DNA from: Lingula anatina
Taxonomy: Eukaryota; Brachiopoda; Lingulata; Lingulida; Lingulidae
DNA: 26,694 nucleotides
Assembly (NCBI RefSeq): GCF_001039355.2
Contig: NW_019776155.1
Coordinates: 1-26,694 of the forward strand
Direction: 5' to 3'
Shown: positions 8,892 through 20,019 of the stretch, piece by piece
Layout: every line of letters starts with the position of its first letter
Position numbering within the stretch: the stretch's first letter is position 1
Translations under genes and position numbers: made by a program
The notes under the pieces: generated by a model
Told to the model about the DNA's origin: nothing
The model's input: the letters and a program-made list of their open reading frames with translations, nothing else
Database searches by the model: none

Positions 8892-9019
8892 TGCCGAGTA
8901 TTTTGGCAATGCCTCGCTGCCCGGTGTTATGGTCATCTCAACAGGAACAAAGTTGTCCAACATGGTTGCTATATAATCTCCTTCTTCTTTGCCGATGAAT
9001 ATGGCGATGACGTCCTCAA
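8787..9019 (-). CDS. Exon 2 (terminal) of the PA-domain protein: end of PA domain plus hydrophobic C-terminal tail, no RING
   Basis: The acceptor GTGTTTTTCAG|TT follows a pyrimidine-rich tract and restores frame with exon 1 (G+TT = Val176). Residues 177-209 (EDVIAIFIGKEEGDYIATML, then VEMTITPG) complete the PA domain; the same block in RNF130/RNF150 reads roughly D-I-I-x-I-M-I through S-V-x-M-T-I-x-x-G. In Goliath-type ligases this is followed by a transmembrane helix, a cytosolic linker and a RING-H2. Here there is instead a Ser/Thr-rich linker (217-232), a hydrophobic stretch TLILGVVVTNFLYMMI (232-247) and a stop after TGTTL, giving 252 residues. With no basic cytosolic tail, this resembles a GPI-attachment signal (small residues G223-A-S as a possible omega site) or a bare C-terminal anchor. 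A splice out of this exon to distant RING exons cannot be excluded, but I see no convincing donor. Confidence 0.8.
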
Positions 9020-9710
9020 CTGAAAAACACATAAAAAGGGAATTTTGAGAATCATGATTAAGAATTCAAGCTGCCGTTTTCCTATCTGCAACGAGAAAAC
9101 TTTTTTGTAAATAACTGTTGTATTAATTCTTTTTTCTTTTTTTTATTCAGAGATTGTCGCAGTTCTAAATGTTTATAAGCACCGAGCGTGAACTCGAAAC
9201 TGTGAAAATTCGATTTTTTTTCCTATAAATAATATGCCAATGTTTTGAAATGGCATTTACGTGCAGTATGGTCGTCAGTACCAATACTCGATTTGTTTGT
9301 ATACAAAACATTTGCTCCCCTATATCTTTATGTCATACAGGAAGTTCCATCCAAGTGCAGCGCCGCACATCGCGTAGCAGACAATCCCACACCATAAGCT
9401 CGCACAAAAAACCGCGCCGCCGGAAACAAAACCTCATTTCACCACCGCACATAAATGCCCTTACGACACACAACGGCCGAACATTCCACAGCGTGCACTA
9501 TTATATGATTTATTAATCCACATATGAAATGAGGTTTGTTGTCATGTTGATGTTTTTCCACGTGGATGAATCCGGCAAACCCACTACAAACACACAAAAG
9601 GGAGCGGCGCCTTTGTTGTTAAATACCACAATTTCGATAATTCACAAACGCTTAAACGCGGGCGCTGGGTGAATTTTCCTTTGCAGTAAGTTCGCGTACG
9701 CAAAAGCCTT

Positions 9711-9719
9711 TTCCCGCCA
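9711..9719 (-). promoter_or_regulatory. E2F-like motif TGGCGGGAA
   Basis: The 9-mer is on the minus strand, followed by AAGG. It is one of four exact copies in the window and matches the E2F/DP core GGCGGGAA. It lies in the PA-gene intron. Confidence 0.3.
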
Positions 9720-10506
9720 GATTTACTTTGTAATTCGAAGAAATTTATGTAACGTAATGACCGCACAATATGAGATACTTAGTCGGAAATCGAGGGGTTA
9801 AGCGGCAATCATCTCTCACGATTATCATTGAGTTAAGGCATAGCAGGCTATTCTTTTAAATTAAAATGAAGCAAATTTGTGAAAAATAACCATTGCAGGC
9901 CTATCAGGTTCACATATAAGCTTTAGAAAATCATGTTTGCATATTTAAAAACTCCGATATTCGAGAACACAAGATTAAGATTAATCTAAGATTATCTTGA
10001 GAGATGGTAAAGGCTTGTCAAAAATATCTGGAAAACGCGCTTTATTTGATAGAAGGCACTGTCGGAAAATATTGAAACATCGATCAAATATGTTTTATGA
10101 AGTTTTTTTTTTTTGTGTCAATAAATCTACCTTATCAGACAGAGGGAGATATAGGGCTATAAAAAACTGCAATTGATTCTTTATGACTGGGTCTTCTGAA
10201 CCAAAAATTAAATAGGTATTAATCAATCAAAGGCATCAAGACGAATGTATCTTGTATTAGAGTAAAATAATAATTACGTAAAAAATGTTAATTCATAACA
10301 CCAGATTTACATGGAAGGAAGGTCGTTTTACCGCACCCCTTATTGTTTCGTAAATCAACTCAAATGCATAGTGAAAAGAAATTGACACACATATTTTCTG
10401 ATCTCATTTCATTTTTACGATTAAGATAAACTGGTGCGTTTAAAGGTAAATTAACCCAGATATTCATTATCTATTCACTTAAAATTTGGTCTCCAGACCA
10501 TTAATG

Positions 10507-10537
10507 AAATAAAATAAAATAAATAAATAAAATAAAA
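10507..10537 (+). repeat. AAATA/AAAT microsatellite
   Basis: Irregular AAATA and AAAT units in an AT-rich stretch of the PA-gene intron. Confidence 0.85.
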
Positions 10538-11052
10538 ACCATAAAATTATATAAAATAATAACACCCGTCATAATTTCAAATTCGTTGTCTTTTATTTTA
10601 TTTATTAGCCACTGTCACAATTTAACAAAAAAAAAAAAAAGCTTTGCATTTTTACTGCAACAGATAGGTCAATCAAAACTAATGAAAGTGAATATACATA
10701 TAAATAGGAAGAAACGATTGTTAATAAACCAATAATAACTAACCACGACAAAATTTCAAATCAACTGCAATAATACTGTAATCGAAAAAGAGCTTGGATG
10801 TGTTTCCCACTGCTATGTTTTCATGGAGAATTTTCCAGTGTTTCAGGCGTGAAGCCAAGCTCCAACGACCTTCGAACCCAAACAAGTGCACATGGTTTTC
10901 ACATGTTCGCAACATGATTGTTTACTAACGTACTATTTTTGTTTCACCGAAGAATGAGGCTATCTACTGTAAATTGGTCGGGAATCGATTGAAGCACCGA
11001 CATCAGGGAATAAAGAGGCGTTTGTTTTAATACAGCAAAATTGCATCAGCCA

Positions 11053-11061
11053 TGGCGGGAA
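11053..11061 (+). promoter_or_regulatory. E2F-like motif TGGCGGGAA
   Basis: CATGGCGGGAAAATTCC; it lies in the PA-gene intron, about 1.4 kb downstream of the start codon. Confidence 0.3.
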
Positions 11062-11894
11062 AATTCCACGTGATATCCACGGGTGGGTGGGCGTGTTTTA
11101 TTTATATTTACATACGGGTAGTTTAGGTGCACTGATCATGAAGAATATATATATAATCCATGCAGGAAAGTAGCACCTACTATTACTATATATGTCTAGT
11201 CTATGGACGGACTCCCATTGAAGGTTATTTTTGAGAGGCGTATACTCGAATTACGCTAACAGAAACGCGCGCAGACTTGTACTTAACAGCATTCACCCGT
11301 TTTCAGATATTTTACTAAGCATTCCTAAGACGCTTGCGATGGAGCGTTCCCGCTGTATGCACGCGGCTGAAGCGGGTTGGCACTTTGCCGAGACGGGATT
11401 TTTCCGCCCGCACCAGACACATTAATAACTTCCATATATCGTATACTCATCACGGCGTTGAAGCAAACAGTGGCAGCCATAATAGCCTATTTCTTTGCAT
11501 ATAAATATATATGTATGTATACATTACACTGGAGCTATCCGGTCCTCGTGGATAAAGTAGGCTATTTGATAACAATTTTAACCTTATTTGACCTTCAGTC
11601 GACTTAAATTAAAGCGTATTACAATTCTTGTGACTTAAGCCGAGAACATCAGTGACAAACAAAATTACCAACGAAAAGTAAACATCAGAGAGCAAATATT
11701 TTGCAAGAGGTCAAACAGTAATTAACTGAGCACCAATCGAAACAATCAGATACCTGGCACGTTTCCAAGAGGTCTGCGGGAGCGTTACGTCACGTCCAAA
11801 TGGACCAATTTAAACCATCAAGCATCACTTTCTATGTTGCCAGACAAAACAGAACATGAAATAGCTCAATTAAACTATTCTAGGTTTTATTTAC

Positions 11895-12420
11895 CTTCGT
11901 GATCCATTACAACGAGCGGGTTCTCTTCTCTGTCATTGTAAACAACAACCGCCGTGGCCCCCCGGAGTTTGGCAGCGTTGTAAATCTTGTCCTGGAATCT
12001 GCACTGTCCTCGCTTGACGAGTGCGATCCAAGGCTGACCTCTGTCGATCACGTTTACTGGGATTGTGCATCCATAGTGAGAGCCGTCCTTCGTCACAACA
12101 TGGTGAACATGTCCATATGCTCGCGCTATTGTGCTGCCCATGCTGTATTTCCCAATGTCCTGCAGCGGTCGGTGATGCCTACCACTAGCGTCTGTGTAGG
12201 TGATATTTACACATGCTGTATAGTAGGTACTCTTTTCGTCTGAAAGCAACGTAGGTCCCGTCTCACTGCAGATACAACACAGGCACAGAACAGCGAGGAT
12301 GATCGGGAGACGGAGTCTTGATCGCCCTCCAGTGAGGACACACACTTGCCAGGTTGTCATGGCCAGGGTCTTTAGGCATCCAGCGAGCGCACGTTTTCTT
12401 CCAAATCGTCCTCTTTCCAT
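11895..12420 (-). CDS. Exon 1 of Goliath/RNF130/RNF150-like PA-domain protein (start exon, N-terminal 175 residues)
   Basis: This exon encodes residues 1-175 plus the first base of codon 176. The ATG at 12420 sits in a perfect GCCATGG context, with an in-frame TAA two codons upstream, so the start is well fixed. Met21 is a weaker alternative. Residues 33-38 are basic, and residues 39-51 (PIILAVLCLCCIC) form a hydrophobic core of a signal peptide or signal anchor, with cleavage likely near S52. The PA domain follows from about residue 65: YYTACVNITY (N72 is an N-glycosylation sequon), KYSMGSTIARA, GCTIP, WIALVKRGQCRFQDKI (131-146) and ATAVVVYND (155-163). These match the extracellular or lumenal PA domain of the Goliath/GRAIL/RNF130/RNF150 membrane E3 ligases, where the domain captures substrates or partners in the endosomal lumen. 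The exon ends GAAG|GTAAAT, a good donor, in phase 1. Assignment to the PA family is firm; the exact orthologue is not. Confidence 0.88.
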
Positions 12421-13230
12421 GGCTTAAATACTGCTACGATTGCCTACTCGAGCGTAATGTAACTTTGGAGACAATTTTGTGGTTACAACAACGACTTAAT
12501 TTCCCACATCTACTTCACGTGGTGCTTCATTCACGAATCTACAATCTTATGTTTTCATATGACGTGTTTGTCATGTGACAATAATAACCTCGTTTCCAGA
12601 CAAATGGTTATTACGACAAATTTTGGGGAGATATCAAAGGAAATAATATAAAATGAGATTTTTATAAATAGTATTTTTCAGATAATGCACATATTATCAT
12701 ATAATTCACGAAGCATAAGGTTCAATGTTTCAGAAAATGTTATTTATCTTTTATTCAACTAAGAACTGCTAAAATATTTTCCTTAGGCCTCTCCCTATAT
12801 GAAGGTGTGACATAAAGGTATGCATACGATGTGGGCAAGTCTCCAGACGAACATTATTGAAATCGGTCAGGCAGTTCATTTTTAACATAATCTTTTGACA
12901 AGCAGTGATGTGTAAAACGGCAGGCGGTCATTCAGAGTCTACTAACGGTCCCTCTTATAGTGAACTGATAAAGGAAGCTAGCTGACATTGGACATTAAGG
13001 GTTATGTTTTGGCGGGAACAGTACGTTACTACACTCTTACGCTAGAGTAATCCTTTTCAGCTATCGCTGTAAAATAAACAATAAAGAGTGAAATGCAGGT
13101 TAAGTCTCGTTGTGAATGAAGTTTATGCAAACCCAACAGTTGTGAAAGGATTTATCGCTATGCATATACTAAACTATTAAAATTGGCACAGTGCCCTTGA
13201 ATCCCACAACCAATATGCTTCGCCCACCTA

Positions 13231-13232
<2 letters not shown>
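12421..13232. other. 5' flank of the PA-domain gene
   Basis: This should hold the 5' UTR and promoter on the minus strand. A TATTTATAAAA sequence on that strand at about 12660-12670 is a weak TATA-box candidate, 240 bp from the ATG. An E2F-like site lies at 13010. No transcription start can be fixed. Confidence 0.35.
13010..13018 (+). promoter_or_regulatory. E2F-like motif TGGCGGGAA
   Basis: GTTTTGGCGGGAACAG is the copy closest to the full E2F consensus (TTTSGCGGGAA-like). It lies about 590 bp upstream of the PA-gene ATG. Confidence 0.35.
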
Positions 13233-13263
<31 letters not shown>

Positions 13264-13279
13264 TGTGTGTGTGTGTGTT
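13233..13279 (+). repeat. (GT)n microsatellite
   Basis: About 23 GT units with one GTCT interruption. Confidence 0.95.
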
Positions 13280-13855
13280 GAAAATACGCATTAAATATTC
13301 CTGGCAAAGATCCAAAAGGTGTCTATTAGTCAAAGCAGGTTATCTGCTTGTGAAGCTAAATAAAAATGTGTCCCGTCGCGGATATTTTGTTAATTTTTCC
13401 GCAAAAGTTTTCTGATCACAAGAAATAAAACAGACAAATCACATTAGAAATATATGCCCTTAATGAGAGCATTGATTTACTTGACATACAAAACAGGCAG
13501 ATGTACATATTGTAACTGGCCACCCCAGACGGTTAAAACAATATCTTAAATACCATGTGCGTGCTGAAACTGATAATAGCAGGGCAGACATAAAGATAAT
13601 GTGTACAGATGCCAGGCACACAAGAAACAAAGAGATTCGCCGTTTTTTTTTTTCTGGCTGAAAAAAGGAAAATACTCCGTCTTTATCTAATTTTATTTCC
13701 TCGTGGATTTTTGGCTTTGCTCCAAATTATGCATGTTTAGAAGAAAAAAAAAGAGTTTAATCTTTAATTTTGGTTTAACCTTTACTTTTTCCCCCGTAAA
13801 AGAATGCATTTTTACAACTGCTTTGCCATAACATTACACATTAAATATATTTGGC

Positions 13856-13935
13856 ATAGAACTTCTTTTCGGGATATGATATTAAATGTATAATCATAGA
13901 ACTTCTTTTCGGGATATGGTATTAAATTTATAATC
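13856..13935 (+). repeat. 40-bp perfect-register tandem duplication
   Basis: Unit ATAGAACTTCTTTTCGGGAT plus 20 further nt (13856-13895) is repeated immediately at 13896-13935 with only two differences, so it is a recent duplication. Confidence 0.95.
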
Positions 13936-13946
13936 CTTTAACAAAA

Positions 13947-13985
13947 GGACGTGAGAGTTCCAAGAATAATGACGGACAGTTCACC
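13947..13985 (+). repeat. Dispersed repeat fragment shared with 2779-2819
   Basis: GGACGTG, a variable spacer and AAGAATAATGAC..AC.GTTCACC match the loop of the foldback element at 2779-2819; 21 of 24 positions are identical in the core block. Confidence 0.6.
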
Positions 13986-14674
13986 CGATCCTTTTCAGTT
14001 TCTTTTTCAAAGGAGTCAATTAATTTTTATATATAAAACAACAAAAAGGAAGATTGCAAAAACGAGCAATGAAGTCAATCGGCGCTTATAAGATTAACTG
14101 ATTAGTGGATTAATTCGCCAGATACTAATTTTGTTACAATTTGACTATGGAAAATGGAAAACAGTGGCTAATTCTTTGGTAGATAACTCAAATTTGTTTT
14201 TTTATTTTATCTATCATAATTAATTTAAGTCATTCAGCTATTTAACTAACAGAAATATTTTGCACCAAAACGAACCTGGATTTTGTATTATAATTGCATT
14301 GTCATCGTCATCATTGTAATTTTGAATGCATCGTCATCTGTTGATCGACGCTCAACTAAGGCTTATGTACATGAAGGTAAACCTGCGTTTCTGATCGAGG
14401 ACCATTGTTCCTGCGTCTATCCGCACTGACGAGTGCACTGTTTACTAACAAACCGCACCTAAACTACCACGTCGACATTGCATCATCATGTAAAACCGCA
14501 AAGAATGACAAGGCGTTTTTATTACAGTTCCCACCTTTCACTGGTACCCATTTTTTCTTTCAAGTGTTTGAAAGTCGTCAGTAAGTGGCGTGAAAAGGAA
14601 ATATTAAGATTTCGTGATCTCTTAGATTTAGATGTGTTATCCTGCCCGGATGGTTGGACAGAGATTTTACTTTT

Positions 14675-14683
14675 TGGCGGGAA
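14675..14683 (+). promoter_or_regulatory. E2F-like motif TGGCGGGAA
   Basis: TTTTTGGCGGGAAATTG also fits the E2F consensus well. It lies about 2.3 kb upstream of the PA-gene ATG. Confidence 0.3.
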
Positions 14684-15235
14684 ATTGTAATTAAAATCGT
14701 CTGCATGAAACAAAAAATTGCCGTAGGCGGTCGTCTGGGAAATAGGGTGTTCCCACCATAAATCCTAAAAGACTGCACCTGTTGAACTTTGTATGTGAAA
14801 GGATTTTGCTATTTATTTAATTACATATCTGGATGAAAAAACATTGCATCAGCTTCTGATTCTTTCAAAGATCGTGTCTGCCTTCCGAGATGGTTACACG
14901 TTTTAACATTATAATATTACTAAAAATGTTAATGTTCACCACTTTTAAGTTAAGCACTCTGAAATTTTAAAAATCTCCAAAATTGCTCATAAATGGTTCC
15001 AATTTATCTTTTTTTTTTGTGATGCATTTTATGTATATCATGAACCATTCCATATTATATACTCTGCTTCCAAATCTCATTTAAACGAAAATGATTGTTG
15101 GAAACGGAACCGAACAGAAATTAAAAAATAATAATCATACTGGAAATAGACCGTCCAGCTATAAGATAAAATAGAAAATAAGTATGATCGATTTTTGTCT
15201 CCTTTGCTATCTGTTACGCAATCCATGGCTTCGCC

Positions 15236-15261
15236 AAGTCATGGGGGCAAGTCATGGGGGC
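15236..15261 (+). repeat. 13-bp tandem duplication
   Basis: AAGTCATGGGGGC occurs twice in tandem, followed by a partial third unit (AAGT). Confidence 0.9.
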
Positions 15262-18200
15262 AAGTAAAAAGTTTTTGCCACGGTCATTCAAACGTTAAAC
15301 GTGATTCCAAGGATATTTTTCGAAAAACTGTTTACTGACATCGCCAACGCCAGGCATCAAATTTAAGGGTCATGCCAGGACCAAGAAAGTATTGTGTAAA
15401 CTTTTTGACATCATTGTATTGATATCTGTGAACGTTTGTGATTTAGTATATTTGATTTTCATGTGTGTAGATCGAATATTCAGCTTTAAGAAAATGATTG
15501 TGTTGGTTTATGGTTTTCAGGGACTGGCTTATTGAAGGAATAATAGTAAACTCAGATCTGCCTATACATTGCATGATTATGAATAACGGATTGGAAGAAT
15601 GTCATTGACACCATAAAAAAAAGGTATTGCATTATTTCTCGCTTAAGACTGAAGAACGGTCATTTTCACTGTCATTTAAATACCCACAAGACGCACTTAA
15701 ATTGTTTGATTCCTTTAAAATGTATTGATATCATAGTTGCGACAAAATACATTTCTAAAAACCTTAAACAAGGGTCCTGGGCCAATGGTCCTACATTGAT
15801 GACTTCAGTACATCCACACGAGCCTGATTTTGCTGCAGTAGCGCCACAATGGAATTTACCCAAATTACAGCCACCAGGCTTCTGAACAACGCTGGATGAT
15901 TTTTTCTCATTCTGACGCCTCCTAATTTACCCAAGAAATCACAGTGGTTTTTCGTTGTTTCTCTTGGGCAGCTTGGGTAAAAAAGAACGACAACAGGGAA
16001 ACTTAATTTTCAGACCAGATAATCTCCAAATGAATCGAATGACACGCCGGGTTTCAAGCGCATCCGTGTTCCTCTTCTTCCAAAGTCAACGCGAGATATC
16101 GTTTACTGGGTGGGTGGGTGGTGTTTGGGGGGACTTGACGACAGCAACTGGTAGACGTCAGAAAATGGCGGTTTCGTGTGGCCAACAGACGTTAGACAGA
16201 TACATGATGCAATGGACTTCCAATTATTTTGTTCATAACATAGTATTGGCTGGCGTGGATTTGATATACGGGCAAAGGATGGTGAGGAACGCACGCAAAT
16301 ATGAATATCGATCGATTCATTCATGGAATGATGATGTTGAGCGATTTAAACGAGAGTGATTTCTATACTATATAAAAGAGGAGTATCGGTGTAAATGAAG
16401 GAATATGGTAGCGACATTACGTGAAACATAAATTTTAATAGTATTGGCTTCAGTAGGTTTAAAGAGCTTATTCAAACATACATTTACATGTGAGTGTTTT
16501 GTATATGAATTATCGTTATTAGACGTTCCAGTTTAATATTGAATGATATGCTGCTAGAATTTTAATACACTTTGCCCGCATATTCATTTCTACGTCACTC
16601 TGGGTATGCTACGTTGAATGCAACAGTAGCATCACGCCAGGCAGGTTGTTTATGAATGAATGCATGAAAATGTCCTATAACGGCATTTTCGACGCCTACG
16701 GTAATGTGTGATTCAAATAACGTCACAAATTGATTATTTGCTAAAAAAAATTTGGATGAAAAAAGGCTGGTCCAAACGCGAAATTAACAAGGGAAACTAT
16801 TCAATAAAGCCTACTCAATGTGATAACCAGTGTAAAAGTACATTGTACGTTACTGTGAACTCTCTGTTAATTAAGTCCATATTAAATTCTTTTCATATAA
16901 TACAGCTTTGTGCTTGCCTCCTATGCGCATTTTCGTTCTACGCTCTTTTCCGATAACAAAATTCCGAAGCCTTACATCGTCCCTTCCCATAATTACATGC
17001 ACAAAGCTGTGTCCTTCTTTCTGTTCGTTAAATGGGCTCTTGTGACATAACATAATAATATAATCTAAGTTCTGTGAAAGCTCGTATAACTTTGCGGAGA
17101 AATATTCAGTCAGAACATTTATCAGATCGGGCTAAATATACTCGAATCTATGTACACATATTTGATTTACTGGTTTTAGTCAAATATTATAAACATTTGT
17201 TTTATAAATGTCAACGATTTTTAAAGATATCTTCCCTAAAAACCGTCTGTCCTACTTAGCGACAAAAGAACCGAGAAAACGTGACGCATCACTCCTTCTG
17301 GTGTGCTTCTTTATGGTGATATTGAATTTGCGACGCTATATGATGATATCCCACATAAGGATTCAAGAAAATGTCATCCTAAAAGTATGTACATTAATGT
17401 AGCCCGCAATTTTAAAGGGGGATATGCTTTTTTTCTGAAAAAAAAAATGGATTAAAATTACTTTGGGAAAAAATATCATTCCGCCGATAGATACCAAAGA
17501 GTTCAGTTATGTTCCCAAACCGGAAAAAACTGCAAAAACCAACCAAATGGGCAACCGATTTACAATTATTAAGCGTTACAGCTTTTTCTCATTTTCTGTC
17601 ACTTTTATTTATAAATCCTACGTAACATCGCAATAACACTAAATGCTCACAGCTTTTTGATGTTTATAAAATTTAGTTTATAAACAATTTATAAACAAGA
17701 TCTGCTGTCCTGTACCTTATTCCCCCTTTTTCCAACGGTTGAACCACTCCCTGTTAAAAAGATAATGTGTTTAAGTCACCGCAAATAACATCCGCATTTC
17801 AATAAAAGTGCTACATGAGGACCTTTCATGAGAATGCCTTTATTACCAATAGTCTATAAGGTGTCCTTCGATATAGTTTAAAACCATTTCCTTTTTTGCG
17901 AGTCTGATTTCTGTTTACAGATTTTGATAAATAATAAATATTGATGGCCGTTAACCACACTAGTGCCATTATTTTGTAAATCGTCAGCAAAAAGCTTATC
18001 TCTTGGGTCCTTTCGGAACAATTTATAACTTCCAACCAATAAGGGCTTATATTGTCGGTTATAAGGCTTATTTGAACTGGCTTGGCGGTTAAGCAGTACT
18101 CGCTCGCGCTATTCTAACTTTCCTACGATAGTAACGATCAAAGTCACTAGAGAGTAGGCGTCAATTTGGCCAATTCACCGTATTGATAGGAAAATAAGTT

Positions 18201-18467
18201 CCTGTCTGAATGTTCAAATCATGGCATGATGGCAAAGAATATGCAGTTGCTGGAACAAAAGTAATTACTTTGGGACATTTGGAGTTTATAACACTCCCAA
18301 CATTTCACGCTCCCAAAACAAGAATAGCATGCTCATTCCTCAACGTATTTCCCGGTCAGATGTTATGGACTACAATGAGCGAGTTTGAAATCGCATTCAG
18401 TGACGATTAAAACAGTGTCAGGAGTAAATTATTGAAGTCCACCGTCTTACAATGTTTGTATTGTCCA

Positions 18468-18485
18468 CTCTCTCTCTCTCTCCCT

Positions 18486-18528
<43 letters not shown>
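18468..18528 (+). repeat. (CT)n microsatellite
   Basis: About 61 bp of CT units with a CCCT-rich interruption near 18481-18492. It explains the Arg/Glu repeat open frame on the opposite strand. Confidence 0.95.
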
Positions 18529-18531
<3 letters not shown>

Positions 18532-18949
18532 TTCCATTCTTCGCACACACACAACATAATTTCCCCTCTGAGTAAGTACCTAGACCTGTCCGAACCCAAT
18601 AACATCTTTATACATCTAGTTATTTGTTTCACGAAGGGTGAGCCCGGTCAATACTTATGGTCAATATAAAATGTTGTTATTGTTATTGGACAGAGGTCCA
18701 TCCACAAAGGGATAAGAAGAACAGTATCTGACCATCCTAGGCCCAGTGCGCAGGCGTGAAATTTCCCCACCCACAAGTCTAGTACCCAGGTACTTTTCCA
18801 TCAGGCTAGCTTGGTGAGCACTTAAAAGTCCTCCCTTTTATGATATAGGTTAATTGTAAAGCCATGCATTGAGGTTGATCTTTGTTTGTAATGCATAAAG
18901 AAATAGTAGCAAAATATATCAAAATGCTTACATCAATGAAAAAATGTGA

Positions 18950-19008
18950 TCTGAAATGATGAGCTTCACAGACCTTGTGGTCTGAAATGATGAGCTTCAC
19001 AGACCTTG
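18950..19008 (+). repeat. 31-bp tandem duplication
   Basis: TCTGAAATGATGAGCTTCAC plus 11 nt (18950-18980) is repeated exactly at 18981-19008 over 28 nt. Confidence 0.95.
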
Positions 19009-19972
19009 ATGCACTTCAGTACACGGACATTCTTAGCTGAGGCTGTTACTTAATCATTTTACAAATCGTTCATTCGATCAAATGTTTCTTTAACTTGAAC
19101 AACCCTACTCGTCAATGCACGCTGTCACAAAATATTGAATTTGAAGCGTCACCATTTGTTGTGTTTTATTCAGGACGATGCTATCTGTTTATTCTCCATT
19201 TTATCCTTTTTTTCGGCCACAGAGTCAAATGTCACACTCGGTGACACCGGGTAAGAATTAAAGTCTCGTCCATAGTGACATGAGAAGGATATGCTATTAC
19301 CACTCTATATATGTGATCTAACTGTGAAATAGAATTTAAACAGTGAAATGACAACATTAATGATAAGAAAGAACGGCCTCTGTATATAGGAATCAAAACA
19401 ATAACATCGTGTTTAACAGCGCTTTTAGTAGGAACAATCTATTTCTCAACCAAAAACAAAAGATATGTGAAGCAATTCTAAACCAAAACATCGGGCGATC
19501 TTTTTAACCCCCTTGCTCCATCTCAAATATCTGCGCCCGAAGGAGGACCAGTGGGGCGACATTTTTGTGGTTACTTTAAAGATCGTCTGCGAGCCAGACG
19601 ACAGGGGACGCTAAAGAAAAAATTGAATCGCTCAGCCCACCAGCGTGAGAAAAAGCCGGAAGAGCAATAGACATGCGTTATTTTCTGGAGGATAATGTTC
19701 GTTTTGATGAATGGTGTTGTGTGATGTGAAGTTAGTTGTGGCTGTGGTGGATACTTTGTGATTGTGTACAGTGTATATCTAGTACATTAAGTAGCCCTCT
19801 ATGATAATGCTTTGACTACGTATCGTACGTGTATGCTAAAAATTAGTTAAATACAACAAGGACGTCGACTATCTGTGCTGCAGACACCTAGATTGTGTAC
19901 TGAAAATTCTATTGAAAGTACTTGCCTTGCATAGTTATAAATGTTACGGATTCTACATTAGTGCATTTTTCA

Positions 19973-20019
19973 TTTATTTATTTATTTATTTGTCTTTTTT
20001 TTTTTTGGGGGGGGGGGGG
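19973..20019 (+). repeat. (ATTT)n followed by T and G homopolymers
   Basis: ATTT units, then T12 and G13. Low complexity; lengths are uncertain. Confidence 0.9.

Larger units (their letters stand above)
9020..11894 (-). other. Intron of the PA-domain gene (2875 bp)
   Basis: It is bounded by GTAAAT (5' end at 11894) and TTTTTCAG (3' end at 9020). No further exon or conserved coding stretch is visible inside it. It holds AT-rich sequence, a GC-richer CpG-containing patch at about 9350-9490, an imperfect 14-bp inverted repeat flanking that patch (9428-9441 and 9525-9538), an AAATA microsatellite, and two of the four TGGCGGGAA motifs. The open frames at 9250-9516 and 11231-11607 show no recognisable domains and look accidental. 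Confidence 0.8.
13280..18467. other. Gene-free stretch
   Basis: I find no supported exon here. The longest open frame, 134 codons at 15955-16359 on the plus strand, has no recognisable domain and no splice or start evidence. Minor features are a 13-bp tandem (AAGTCATGGGGGC, 15236-15261) and scattered homopolymers. Confidence 0.5.

Noticed and set aside
10862-10885. TTCGAACC-containing stretch resembling a tRNA B box on the minus strand
   Set aside because: The flanking bases do not form a T-arm stem, and no acceptor or anticodon arm can be drawn.
11899-12243. 114-codon plus-strand frame opposite the PA exon
   Set aside because: Antisense shadow of the well-supported minus-strand exon.
12840-12885. 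GAAATCGGTCAGGCAGTTC, reminiscent of a phrase common in invertebrate repeats
   Set aside because: Too short to assign, and no element boundaries are visible around it.
15955-16359. 134-codon plus-strand open frame
   Set aside because: No recognisable domain, and the start sits in unremarkable sequence. Likely accidental.
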